A stretch of DNA of 60,385 nt. Source: Ruminococcus flavefaciens. GTDB taxonomy: Bacteria > Bacillota > Clostridia > Oscillospirales > Ruminococcaceae. The notes beneath the pieces are model-generated. The model had not been told where the DNA came from, searched no databases, and saw only the letters and a list, made by a program, of their open reading frames with translations. The DNA lies in assembly GCA_015067005.1 (NCBI GenBank), contig SVNH01000019.1:1-60385 (forward strand), given 5' to 3'. The position numbers and the translations under genes are program-made. Positions 36,201 through 43,403 of this stretch are shown piece by piece (positions within the stretch are counted from its first letter, which is position 1; every line of letters starts with the position of its first letter).

Positions 36201-37126
36201 TTGATGTAGCTTTCCATACGCTGATCCATTACGGAAGTGCTTACATAAGAGCCATTATCGCTGAAATTCTGCTTAAAGAACCACTCAGGTGTCTGGCTGT
36301 GCCATACAAGAGTATGACCGCGGAAGCCGAGGTGATTCTTCACACAGAAGTCGATGATAGCGGCTGCATTGTTAAGGGATACTTTTACGTTAGTATCAGT
36401 TGAGCCGTTCTGAACGATAGTATCTGAAGGCTTTGTCTCGTTTTCGCACTCGATAGCATTGCAGTCCTTCAGGATGATATTCTTGATGTCCTGATTCTGG
36501 ATAGTACCCCTGTTGAAGATATTACCAACGCGGAATACGCCTGCGAATTCGTCCTTAAGACCTTTTTCAGCAGTTGCAGCATGAGCGCTAACGACCTTTT
36601 CTTCAGTAACTGTGAAGTTATCGAAAGCGAAATCGTTTGTTGAGTCAGTGGTAATGCTTACGAGGAATTCAGTAGCATTATCAGGAGCGGTGTAAGAAGC
36701 TGAGAGGTCAACCCACTCGTTAGCTTCAACATCCTCTGAGATAAGTTCAACGACTGTTTCCTCCTGTGTTTCTGCATCGATGCAAGTGAGATTTACATGG
36801 AATGTATCACCTGTCTGACTGAAAACAGAAACGTTATAGGTGTAATCAACACCGCCTGAAAGGTAGAATTTCTTTGAAGACTCTGCGCCATCCCCTGGGG
36901 CAGTTCTTCCGGTTACGACCATACCTCTTGAACCGCCGAAGCCTTTACCGTTGACAGCCTGGATGTCTGTACCGAAGTTGGTGTACCAGCCATCATAGTT
37001 GACATCGAAGTTATCGGTAACAACTGCGGAAGTGTAAGTAGGTGTGATCATGTTTGGCATAACAGCAAGAACGCTGGAGAAGCATACTGCTGCTGTCATA
37101 GCCGCACATATTTTTTTCCTGTTCAT
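33203..37126 (-). CDS. Bifunctional cellulosomal xylanase: CBM22-GH10-CBM22-dockerin-GH43-CBM6
   Basis: 1307 aa. Signal peptide about 1-36. CBM22 about 38-180. GH10 about 190-545: GHTLVWHSQTPEWF, acid/base Glu in SYDVCNEVIEG, nucleophile in VQVTELDIS. Second CBM22 about 565-715. Internal dockerin about 722-785. GH43 about 800-1150: catalytic Asp in FGADPGWLVYNG, FDPGVYYDD, and Glu in YLFEDSSVIK. CBM6 about 1185-1307 (VQAETMSNQSKGISV). It would cut the xylan backbone and side chains or xylo-oligosaccharides in one protein. The dockerin's NGYD..RR repeat comes first and the LAD..LIN repeat second, opposite to PL1 and GH95. Start 37126: AAGGAG is nine bases away; ATG 37135 sits directly on that site. 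Codon use is also biased, suggesting high expression. Confidence 0.93.
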   Translation of the reverse strand: MNRKKICAAMTAAVCFSSVLAVMPNMITPTYTSAVVTDNFDVNYDGWYTNFGTDIQAVNGKGFGGSRGMVVTGRTAPGDGAESSKKFYLSGGVDYTYNVSVFSQTGDTFHVNLTCIDAETQEETVVELISEDVEANEWVDLSASYTAPDNATEFLVSITTDSTNDFAFDNFTVTEEKVVSAHAATAEKGLKDEFAGVFRVGNIFNRGTIQNQDIKNIILKDCNAIECENETKPSDTIVQNGSTDTNVKVSLNNAAAIIDFCVKNHLGFRGHTLVWHSQTPEWFFKQNFSDNGSYVSTSVMDQRMESYIKNMFNAYKTQYPSLDLYSYDVCNEVIEGDSEVRHTNGTNGQNGSSAWVRIYGNNSFVEKAFTYARKYAPSTCKLYYNDYNEFADKKKSHIINTILKPLQAKGLIDGMGMQSHVDCCTGQWDWGNTTSYLNAMDEYLSLGLDVQVTELDISRNGGQYTDQQQADKYKAIFQHAYDVNKSGKYKGKVTLVQIWGPNDNNSWVATNNQGKPNYPLLYNGSNQPKTAYTAITSIVPQPWGDGSTYTQEPVKPIEPDSNGYYFHHTFEGSDDGWETRFCEKVSTSGRTNYEQGGKEALLVEGRTAYWNGAKFNIYSNPFEPGKAFSFSANVSYLDGDETETFALKLQYTGSDNETHYDTIDEGTVSKGEWLQLSNTSYKIPSDASDMAIYIESAEKEDEDAAYSNFYIDDVVGAVEGTVVSGAGKPVIRKLTIGDINFDGKINGYDAIIARRTLLKKFSPDALQAIALDVDQSGTFELADVILINNYILGKITKFPVAEKPVDIQKMEKLFESVNVNTSWKYDGENNPMTTQRFGADPGWLVYNGRLYIYTTNDAYEYMANGKMNENTYNSGTINCVSTADMINWTDHGAMPIADKNGRTSNGAAKWASAAWAPDACCKTFSDGTTKFYLFFANSGGGIGVVMGDSPTGPWTDPINGALLSHNSPNCSNVEWMFDPGVYYDDKTGECYLFFGGGRKQGVAAATPGTGRVVQVDLKENGVSLIGTPQTMDIPYLFEDSSVIKVGDTWYYSYCSNWDVGNQTVNGVNFGNADILYMKSTDPLKWDKSKLAGNVFKNTGSQNIDKGGNNHHSIIYFKDKYYVAYHSRQQSLRMTAANGYQFYNKNTGELLVNNKDGNYRSTQINEATFSNGQFSCSGNMKGCAQIESLDPYTKVQAETMSNQSKGISVNGLRDTTVTGNSGDWIKVTGADLNGVKNITIKGCAKNGGAVKICTGSPTKGTVLGYVELPTGTTSKEVTASALKSAVGNNDIYLVFSSNDTTLDYWFLS

Positions 37127-37186
37127 AATAATCATCTCCTTAATAGATTATCGGTAAAAATTGACTCATAGTATTTGTTGAGTTTA

Positions 37187-37215
37187 ATTATACACTATTC
37201 ATTATTTGTTCACAA
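37187..37215 (-). promoter_or_regulatory. Probable promoter of the xylanase gene
   Basis: Minus strand TTGTGA (37210-37215), 17-base spacer, TATAAT (37187-37192). As at GH9, the -35 is TTGTGx rather than consensus. Confidence 0.55.
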
Positions 37216-37288
37216 CCCACAATGTGAAGATTAGGTGGATAAAATGAATGAGATGTTAACTATCATAAACAATTTTAATACTGATTGT

Positions 37289-38395
37289 TTATTGCTCTTT
37301 AACATCAATGACAACATACTCTGAAATGGTGCCTGTCTTGAAAGGGATAGCCCAGCCAGAAATGCCGGAGGTCACGACAAAATCTGTGCTTCCGCGGGAT
37401 TCTGTACCGTAAGCGCGGTCGTTTGCCTTTATCAGAACGCCTATGATACCTGCCGGGAAGATGTGTCCGCCGTGGGTATGACCGGACAGCACGAGGTCAA
37501 CGCCTGCGTCAGCTTCATTGTCGTAATCGTTCGGCTGATGATCCGCAACTATCATGTACTTTGAAGTATCAAGATCTTGGATAAGCTCCTTGATAGGCAG
37601 TCGCTCATCATAGGATCTGTCAAGCCTTCCTATTATATAGAAGCTGTTATTTACAAGGACGCTTTCGTCCTCAAGGATGATAACGCCGTTCTTTTTGAGT
37701 TCGGAGCGCAGATCGTCGATAGTATAGCCGCGTCCGCTGGAATACCCCTTGTCGTGATTGCCGGTAGCAAAATACACACCATATTTCGGAGCGATGCTTT
37801 TAAGAGCGCGGCAGGCTTCTTCCATATCCGATCTTGTTGAACTGTCGTCCACGAAATCTCCGGCAACGATCACAACATCAGGCTTGTCATCTCTCATACG
37901 CTTGCATTGTTCAGCGAACTCCGAACCGTCGAGGGTGATTCCGACGTGGAGATCGGCAATCTCTACGATACGCAGCGTGTCCTGTCCGAGCTTCTTATCA
38001 GTTGTGAAGCTGTAAGAGGTACGGTAAACATGATGAGCAAGATACCAGCCTATGGAAAGATAGACCGCTGTGAGGACTATCGCTGCACAGCCTTCATAGT
38101 AACGCATGGACGTTTTTTTAGTCAGTTTGCGTATCAGCTTGCCGAAGCTGTCACATACCAGCCAGAACACAAACAAGTGTATCATAATGATGACAGCTGC
38201 CCACACGTTCAGAAATATAGCTGCGAGCAGGTTTATCAGTACGACAGGAGCAGCGGCAGCTGCCCAGCTGAGTTTGGGGTGCTTGTCCTTCAGGTTGTCC
38301 AGAAAGCTGAAGCGTCGGAATTTCTTGATAAGGTAAACGACAGCTGAAACTGATACGGCTATAACAAGCACTAAAATTATTAACCACATTAACAT
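37289..38395 (-). CDS. Membrane-anchored metallophosphoesterase (YkuE-like)
   Basis: 368 aa. Four hydrophobic segments in the first 135 residues, then a calcineurin-like phosphoesterase domain about 140-365 facing outward. Metal-binding motifs in order: IADLHVG, VAGDFVDDS, ATGNHDKG, VADHQP and LSGHTHGGHIFP. Relatives act on phospholipids or lipid-linked phosphates, or are simply uncharacterised, so I do not name a substrate. Own promoter; transcribed away from the HD-GYP gene. Ends beside an AT-only hairpin (37265-37292). Confidence 0.85.
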   Translation of the reverse strand: MLMWLIILVLVIAVSVSAVVYLIKKFRRFSFLDNLKDKHPKLSWAAAAAPVVLINLLAAIFLNVWAAVIIMIHLFVFWLVCDSFGKLIRKLTKKTSMRYYEGCAAIVLTAVYLSIGWYLAHHVYRTSYSFTTDKKLGQDTLRIVEIADLHVGITLDGSEFAEQCKRMRDDKPDVVIVAGDFVDDSSTRSDMEEACRALKSIAPKYGVYFATGNHDKGYSSGRGYTIDDLRSELKKNGVIILEDESVLVNNSFYIIGRLDRSYDERLPIKELIQDLDTSKYMIVADHQPNDYDNEADAGVDLVLSGHTHGGHIFPAGIIGVLIKANDRAYGTESRGSTDFVVTSGISGWAIPFKTGTISEYVVIDVKEQ

Positions 38396-38430
38396 AACAC
38401 ATTCTACCTCTACTATAATTATAACATATC

Positions 38431-38459
38431 ATTATACATAATGCAACAAAAACAGTCAA
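38431..38459 (-). promoter_or_regulatory. Promoter of the metallophosphoesterase gene
   Basis: Minus strand TTGACT (38454-38459), 17-base spacer, TATAAT (38431-38436). Confidence 0.7.
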
Positions 38460-38699
38460 ATACCAACAAAAAATAATACTGCATAATTTGTGCGATTTGT
38501 TGTTGATGATGAAAATGCTTAATTTGTTACACTTCGACATTTTATATGATTATATCATTTAGCAGTTGCGAAGTCAATGAATATTTGCCTGAAAAATCAA
38601 ATTCGGAATAAGGTACAAATTTGATATTGCTGCTTTGTTGATACTTACATAAGCGTGTAACATACTGTGTTGATATTTGTGCAAAGAATGCCTTTATTA
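38460..38699. other. AT-rich divergent intergenic region
   Basis: No gene. It holds an eight-base-pair inverted repeat ATCAAATT/AATTTGAT around 38598-38628 between the two divergent promoters, a possible operator, and otherwise nothing I recognise. Confidence 0.4.
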
Positions 38700-38728
38700 T
38701 TGACTTTTACAGGGTATCTTGCTATAAT
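38700..38728 (+). promoter_or_regulatory. Promoter of the HD-GYP gene
   Basis: TTGACT (38700-38705), 17-base spacer, TATAAT (38723-38728); GAGAGGAGG ribosome site follows. Confidence 0.75.
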
Positions 38729-38765
38729 TATATTGGATTTATGACCGCTGAGAGGAGGGGACTCT

Positions 38766-40454
38766 ATGGTATTACTGTACTATGAGATAGTTTTTCTTTT
38801 GTCACTCGGACTTACTATCCTTTACTCGTTTTTCTGGAATAAGCGTTTCGGAGTGCATTTCACACTCATTTTCATTATTACTACATTTACCGATCTCGGA
38901 TATATTTTCCTCGCTGAGGCTGAGAGCCTTGATTCGGCGCTGACCGCTCAGAAGCTTATATACTTGGGGGCGTGTTTCCCTATATTGCTGATAATGCTGT
39001 GTATATTCTCTGTATGCAGGATAAGATTGAACAAATGGCTGAGAGCGCTGCTGATAACGATTGATCTGTTTGTTTATATGGGCGCTCTTACTATGGGTAA
39101 GAACGAGCTGTTTTATAAAAATGTTACATACACTACTAAAAATGGCATAACTGTACTTGAAAAGGATTATGGCGTACTTCATCATCTGTTCTATGCAATG
39201 GTTATATTGTATGTCATGATGTGTTTTGCTGCATTGGTATACAGTCTGCGGAAAAAAGACATCTCCAACAAGACTATCTATCTGATGTTCCTGCCTGTTT
39301 TGCTGACTTTTGCAGCCTTCTTCGGAGGAAGACTTTATGAAGGAACAGTAGAATTAGTGCCGATATCATACCTTATCGCGCAGGTAATATACCTTATTAT
39401 AATTCATCATATCTGCCTTTATGATATTGACGATACAGTTGCTGATTCTCTTGTGCAGAACGGTACTACCGGATTTATTTCGTTTGATTTCAAGAGGAAC
39501 TACCTTGCGAGCAATGAGACTGCAAAAAGAATATTTCCGATACTCAATGATATGAAAGTGGATGAGCCTGTTGATGCTGATCCGGAGCTGAGTTCGGCGG
39601 TCGAAGCGTGGATAAAGCGCTTTGAGACAGGAGCAGACAATGAAAAGATGCTCTATGAGACTAATGGCAGGACTTACATAGTCGAGGTCGCTTATCTCTG
39701 TATAGTCAATCGTAAATACGGCTATCAGTTCTATCTTACCGACGATACAAGGAATCAGGAGTATATTTCGCTGCTTGACAGGTATAATGCAGATCTTCGC
39801 ACCGAGGTCGCAGAAAAGACCGCAGATATACTTGAAATGCACAATAAGCTCATACTGAGCATGGCGGTAATGGTCGAAAGCCGCGATAATTCGACCGGAG
39901 GACACATCAGACGTACAAGCGATGTTGTGCGTATGCTTATTAATGAGATGATGAAGGAAAATGAACTCGGGCTGACTGAAACGTTCTGCCGTAATCTGAT
40001 AAAGGCTGCGCCTATGCACGACCTCGGAAAGATCGCGGTAGATGATGCGATACTGCGTAAGCCGGGACGCTTCACGGATGAGGAGTATGAGAAGATGAAG
40101 GCTCATGCGGCTGAGGGTGCGCGTATCGTACACAATGTTCTTGAGGGGACTGATGATATGGAATTCCATATCATCGCGGAAAATGTCGCACATTATCATC
40201 ACGAGCGCTGGGACGGCTCTGGTTATCCCGAAAAGCTGACGGGCGAAAATATCCCGCTTGAAGCGCGTATAATGGCAATAGCGGATGTCTATGATGCACT
40301 TGTCAGCAAGCGCGTTTATAAGGAGAAGATGCCCTTTGAAGACGCGGACAGGATAATCATGGAAGGCATGGGAAAGCATTTTGATAAGAGACTTGAAAAA
40401 TACTATGTGAGCGCACGTCCTGCGCTTGAAGCATATTACAGCAGTCTCGGCTGA
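38766..40454 (+). CDS. Membrane HD-GYP domain protein (7TM-PAS-HD-GYP)
   Basis: 562 aa. Seven hydrophobic helices about 1-215 (7TM sensor type often fused to kinases), a PAS-like segment about 225-345 (GFISFDFKRNYLASNETAKRI), a short coiled coil about 340-370, and an HD-GYP domain about 372-555: GGHIRRTSDV, PMHDLGKIAVDD with the HD pair, HHERWDGSGYPEKLTG with the GYP motif, and ARIMAIADVYDALVS. HD-GYP proteins usually hydrolyse cyclic-di-GMP. No GGDEF domain is fused, and none lies in the window. Preceded by its own promoter and followed after 26 bases by a HAD hydrolase, probably co-transcribed. Confidence 0.9.
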   Translation: MVLLYYEIVFLLSLGLTILYSFFWNKRFGVHFTLIFIITTFTDLGYIFLAEAESLDSALTAQKLIYLGACFPILLIMLCIFSVCRIRLNKWLRALLITIDLFVYMGALTMGKNELFYKNVTYTTKNGITVLEKDYGVLHHLFYAMVILYVMMCFAALVYSLRKKDISNKTIYLMFLPVLLTFAAFFGGRLYEGTVELVPISYLIAQVIYLIIIHHICLYDIDDTVADSLVQNGTTGFISFDFKRNYLASNETAKRIFPILNDMKVDEPVDADPELSSAVEAWIKRFETGADNEKMLYETNGRTYIVEVAYLCIVNRKYGYQFYLTDDTRNQEYISLLDRYNADLRTEVAEKTADILEMHNKLILSMAVMVESRDNSTGGHIRRTSDVVRMLINEMMKENELGLTETFCRNLIKAAPMHDLGKIAVDDAILRKPGRFTDEEYEKMKAHAAEGARIVHNVLEGTDDMEFHIIAENVAHYHHERWDGSGYPEKLTGENIPLEARIMAIADVYDALVSKRVYKEKMPFEDADRIIMEGMGKHFDKRLEKYYVSARPALEAYYSSLG

Positions 40455-40480
40455 AAAATAAGCTATGAGGATGGGAATGA

Positions 40481-41053
40481 ATGAAGGTTTTTGACTTCGA
40501 TAATACGATCTACCGCGGTGAGAGTTCGATAGATTTTTCGATTTTCATGATAAGGAAGAACAAGCGGATAATACTTTATCTTCCGACGATATTCATAAGT
40601 CTTGTGAAATATAAGCTTTGCCTTGTGAATAAGGTGAAGCTTGAGGAAACGATCAACGATTTCCTCAAGGTAATGATAAAGGATAAGCGCGAAACGTTCA
40701 GGACGATAGCTGAATTCTGGTCGAAGAATGAACATAAACTCGATAAGAAGATACTGAACATAATAAAGCACGATGATGTCATAATGACAGCGAGTCCGAG
40801 TTTTCTTGTTCATGGCATACAGAAAAGGCTCAATACCAGAAACATAATATGCACAGAGGTCGATCCCGATAAAAGGGAGATGACTTATTTCAACTTTGGA
40901 GAGAACAAGCTCAGACGCTTTAAGGAGCTATACGGTGACAGGAAGATAGACTGCCTGTTTACGGATTCCTATAACGATAAGGCTATCATGGATATTTCCG
41001 AGAAAGTATTCATGGTGAGAAAAGGGTACATAAGACGATTGAGAACAAGCTGA
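40481..41053 (+). CDS. HAD-superfamily phosphatase
   Basis: 190 aa. HAD motif I is VFDFDNTIYRGESS (about 3-16, D-x-D-x-T); motif II is TASPSFL; motif III/IV is FTDSYNDKAIMD with the acidic pair. The cap region has a hydrophobic stretch (IILYLPTIFISLVKY) seen in HAD-IB, phosphoserine-phosphatase-like enzymes. The substrate cannot be told. Ribosome site GGATGGGAATGA. Second gene behind the HD-GYP gene. Confidence 0.82.
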   Translation: MKVFDFDNTIYRGESSIDFSIFMIRKNKRIILYLPTIFISLVKYKLCLVNKVKLEETINDFLKVMIKDKRETFRTIAEFWSKNEHKLDKKILNIIKHDDVIMTASPSFLVHGIQKRLNTRNIICTEVDPDKREMTYFNFGENKLRRFKELYGDRKIDCLFTDSYNDKAIMDISEKVFMVRKGYIRRLRTS

Positions 41054-41058
41054 TAAGG

Positions 41059-41093
41059 GCTTCGCAGAGGATGTTTCTGCGAAGCTATTTTTT
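41059..41093 (+). terminator. Terminator after the HAD gene
   Basis: GCTTCGCAGA/TCTGCGAAGC (41059-41068 with 41076-41085) then TATTTTTTG. Confidence 0.92.
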
Positions 41094-41134
41094 GTTATAG
41101 ACTAAACCTATAACTAACTATTGATTTTAGGTAG

Positions 41135-41163
41135 TTGACTTATATATAAATCCGATGTATAAT
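41135..41163 (+). promoter_or_regulatory. Promoter of the leader-peptide/metY transcript
   Basis: TTGACT (41135-41140), 17-base spacer, TATAAT (41158-41163). Predicts a leader of about 160 bases before metY, which contains a short ORF. Confidence 0.8.
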
Positions 41164-41194
41164 ATAGACATACCAAACGAAAGGGGCGGTAAAC

Positions 41195-41269
41195 GTGAAA
41201 AAAATGAATAATCTGTGCCGGCTTCGTTCGGTGTTGATCGCAAAGGACCGAATGTGTCCGGAGCAATGA
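41195..41269 (+). CDS. Candidate leader peptide upstream of metY
   Basis: 24 codons from GTG 41195 (21 from ATG 41204), translating to NNLCRLRSVLIAKDRMCPEQ after the initiating residues; ends TGA 41267-41269, 59 bases before metY. AAAGGGGCGG (41180-41189) is a good ribosome site. Two Cys codons, TGC and TGT, bracket a basic stretch. The DNA can form CGTTCGGT/ACCGAATG (41225-41232 with 41247-41254) or the mutually exclusive GGAC/GTCC (41245-41248 with 41256-41259), so ribosome stalling could alter folding. A role in cysteine- or sulfur-responsive control of metY is inferred, not shown. No SAM riboswitch is recognisable here. Confidence 0.6.
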   Translation: MKKMNNLCRLRSVLIAKDRMCPEQ

Positions 41270-41328
41270 TGTTAATAAGAAATTACCGTATTCATAATAA
41301 ATATTTTTTAATTTAGGAGAGATTTACA

Positions 41329-42618
41329 ATGGCTAATAATAAATTACATTTTGAGACTTTACAGCTTCACGTAGGACAGGAACAGGCTGATCCTGCAACA
41401 GACGCAAGAGCAGTACCGATATATGCGACTACTTCATATGTGTTCCGCGATTCACAGCACGCTGCTGACCGCTTCGGTCTCAGGGATGCAGGCAATATCT
41501 ATGGAAGACTTACCAATTCTACTCAGGACGTTTTCGAGAAACGTATCGCAGCACTTGAAGGCGGAGTTGCTGCACTTGCAACTGCTTCCGGAGCAGCTGC
41601 TATAACATATACTATACAGGCACTTGCAAAGGCAGGGGAGAACATCGTAGCATCAAAGACTATCTACGGCGGTACTTACAACCTTCTCGCACATACTCTT
41701 CCACTTTACGGCATTACTACTAAGTTCGCAGATCCTGAGGATGAATCATCCTTTGAAGCTGCTATTGATGAAAATACAAAGGCACTTTACATCGAAACTC
41801 TCGGCAATCCTAACTCAAATGCTATTGATATTGAAAAGATAGCGAATATCGCTCACAAGCACAATATCCCGCTCGTAGTGGACAATACTTTCGCAACCCC
41901 CTTCCTTGTACGTCCTATCGAATACGGTGCTGATATTGTTGTACATTCTGCAACTAAATTCATCGGCGGTCACGGAACTGCTATCGGCGGCGTTATCATC
42001 GACGGCGGCAATTTCGACTGGACGAAGTCCGGCCGCTATCCGTGGGTATCAGAGCCTAATCCGAGCTACCACGGCGTAAGCTTTGCGGCGGCGGTAGGTC
42101 CGGCAGCTTTTGTAACATATATCCGCGCTATCCTTCTCAGAGATACAGGCGCAACTCTTTCACCGTTCCATGCTTTTATCTTCCTTCAGGGACTTGAAAC
42201 ACTTTCTCTCCGCGTTGAGCGTCACACGTCAAATGCTAAGAAGATAGTTGAATACCTCGCAAATCATCCGCAGGTCGAGGCAGTACATCATCCGTCCATA
42301 AGCAGCGAACCGAGCCATGAGGTCTACAAGAAATACTTCCCGAACGGCGGCGGCAGTATCTTTACATTTGACATTAAAGGTACAGAGGACGACGCAAAGA
42401 AGTTCATAGATAATCTTGAGATATTCTCACTCCTTGCAAATGTTGCGGACGTTAAATCTCTTGTTATACATCCGGCTTCGACAACACATTCCCAGCTTAC
42501 AGAGGCTGAGCTTGCAGAGCAGGGCATCAAGCCGAATACTATACGTCTTTCTATCGGAACAGAGTACATTGATGATCTCATTGATGCTCTCGAAGGCGCA
42601 TTTGCGGCTATAAAATGA
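41329..42618 (+). CDS. metY: O-acetylhomoserine sulfhydrylase
   Basis: 429 aa PLP enzyme of the Cys/Met metabolism family; makes homocysteine from O-acetylhomoserine and sulfide. Begins [23 protein letters not shown], the MetY signature; GASAAI-type phosphate loop is [15 protein letters not shown] Lys in [13 protein letters not shown] (about 209); long insert [20 protein letters not shown] typical of MetY rather than MetB. Good ribosome site TTAGGAGAG. Controlled by the promoter and leader ORF upstream. Its last four bases overlap the next gene (ATGA). Confidence 0.95.
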   Translation: MANNKLHFETLQLHVGQEQADPATDARAVPIYATTSYVFRDSQHAADRFGLRDAGNIYGRLTNSTQDVFEKRIAALEGGVAALATASGAAAITYTIQALAKAGENIVASKTIYGGTYNLLAHTLPLYGITTKFADPEDESSFEAAIDENTKALYIETLGNPNSNAIDIEKIANIAHKHNIPLVVDNTFATPFLVRPIEYGADIVVHSATKFIGGHGTAIGGVIIDGGNFDWTKSGRYPWVSEPNPSYHGVSFAAAVGPAAFVTYIRAILLRDTGATLSPFHAFIFLQGLETLSLRVERHTSNAKKIVEYLANHPQVEAVHHPSISSEPSHEVYKKYFPNGGGSIFTFDIKGTEDDAKKFIDNLEIFSLLANVADVKSLVIHPASTTHSQLTEAELAEQGIKPNTIRLSIGTEYIDDLIDALEGAFAAIK

Positions 42619-42986
42619 GGAAAATAATATACGTGCATGAACCGACTGACCTTCAATGCGGGCAGGCGGTTCTTGCCATGCTTACAGAAATACCGGTCGG
42701 GGAGGTTGCAAGGCTGCTTGATAACGACAGGGAGACTGACCTGCGCGAAATGAAAGAATTCCTGCGCGGTCAAGGCTTTGAGGTCTCGGATACGAGAGTG
42801 CCGGTGCAGACAAAAGAGCAGCTTCCGGAGGTGTGCGTTCTCAGTCTTGAAACACCGCGCTGCTGGCATTGGTCGCTTTACTGTGACGGAGTTTTTTACG
42901 ATCCTGAACACGGAGTTATGGACGATTTTCCGGCTTCTGCAAGGCGATTCTACTGGGAAGTAAAGTTAAAAATAAAAAATATGTAG
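42615..42986 (+). CDS. Small C39-like papain-fold protein linked to metY
   Basis: 123 aa, translationally coupled to metY by an ATGA overlap. The spacing TDLQCGQAVLAML (Cys about 15, preceded by Gln, like the oxyanion Gln) and later CWHWSLYCDGVFYDPEHGV (His about 78, then D/P) matches the Cys-His-Asp arrangement of C39-like peptidase domains. No signal peptide or membrane segment, so it is probably cytoplasmic. I do not recognise a named family. It might be a cysteine protease, an amidase or an inactive relative. No terminator is seen before the trp promoter. Confidence 0.65.
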   Translation: MRKIIYVHEPTDLQCGQAVLAMLTEIPVGEVARLLDNDRETDLREMKEFLRGQGFEVSDTRVPVQTKEQLPEVCVLSLETPRCWHWSLYCDGVFYDPEHGVMDDFPASARRFYWEVKLKIKNM

Positions 42987-43004
42987 CGGATTATTCAAAA
43001 GATA

Positions 43005-43033
43005 TTGACAAATCCGTTAATTGGTGCTATAAT
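43005..43033 (+). promoter_or_regulatory. Promoter of the trp operon
   Basis: Perfect TTGACA (43005-43010), 17-base spacer, perfect TATAAT (43028-43033). Confidence 0.85.
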
Positions 43034-43039
43034 GTGTGT

Positions 43040-43369
43040 AATCAAACCGATGAAGCGGAGATAAAGGTGATTATGCCTCCACAGAGAGCCTGCGTTGCTG
43101 AGAGTCAGGTGAAACACAGATCATCAAATGGACCGCTGAGGGTGCAGTCAAACGGGGACGGATAAGAATCGGATACCGGATATGAGCAACGCTTATATCG
43201 TGCAGTTCTCTGGTGTTCCGTGTGCCGGAGTATTCTGCAACGTTATGATGTGCGTTAATCATCAGGGATATGATAGTATCCTGTAAGTGCGTAGCAAAGC
43301 TGCGAATCAAGGTGGTACCGCGGATAAGTTTATTCGTCCTTGACAGAATTTTCTGTCGGGGACTTTTTT
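43040..43369 (+). promoter_or_regulatory. Tryptophan-specific T-box leader
   Basis: About 330 bases between promoter and trpE. The T-box core AAGGTGGTACCGCGG is at 43309-43323 (antiterminator). The terminator is GTCCTTGACAG/CTGTCGGGGAC (43336-43346 with 43353-43363) followed by TTTTTT. Stem I includes AGAGAGCC and TCAGGTGAAAC motifs; TGG at 43129-43131 is the likely specifier codon, pairing with the tRNA-Trp CCA anticodon. Uncharged tRNA-Trp would stabilise the antiterminator and switch the operon on. Confidence 0.9.
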
Positions 43370-43403
43370 GTTGCCTGACAGATATTACACGGAGGTGCTT
43401 ACT

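Noticed and set aside
39366..40379. Minus-strand 337-codon frame opposite the HD-GYP gene
   Set aside because: Its length is a by-product of codon bias in the real gene on the other strand; no family match or start signals.
41164..41328. SAM riboswitch before metY
   Set aside because: The conserved SAM-I core and a terminator stem with T tract are both absent; the short ORF is the better explanation.
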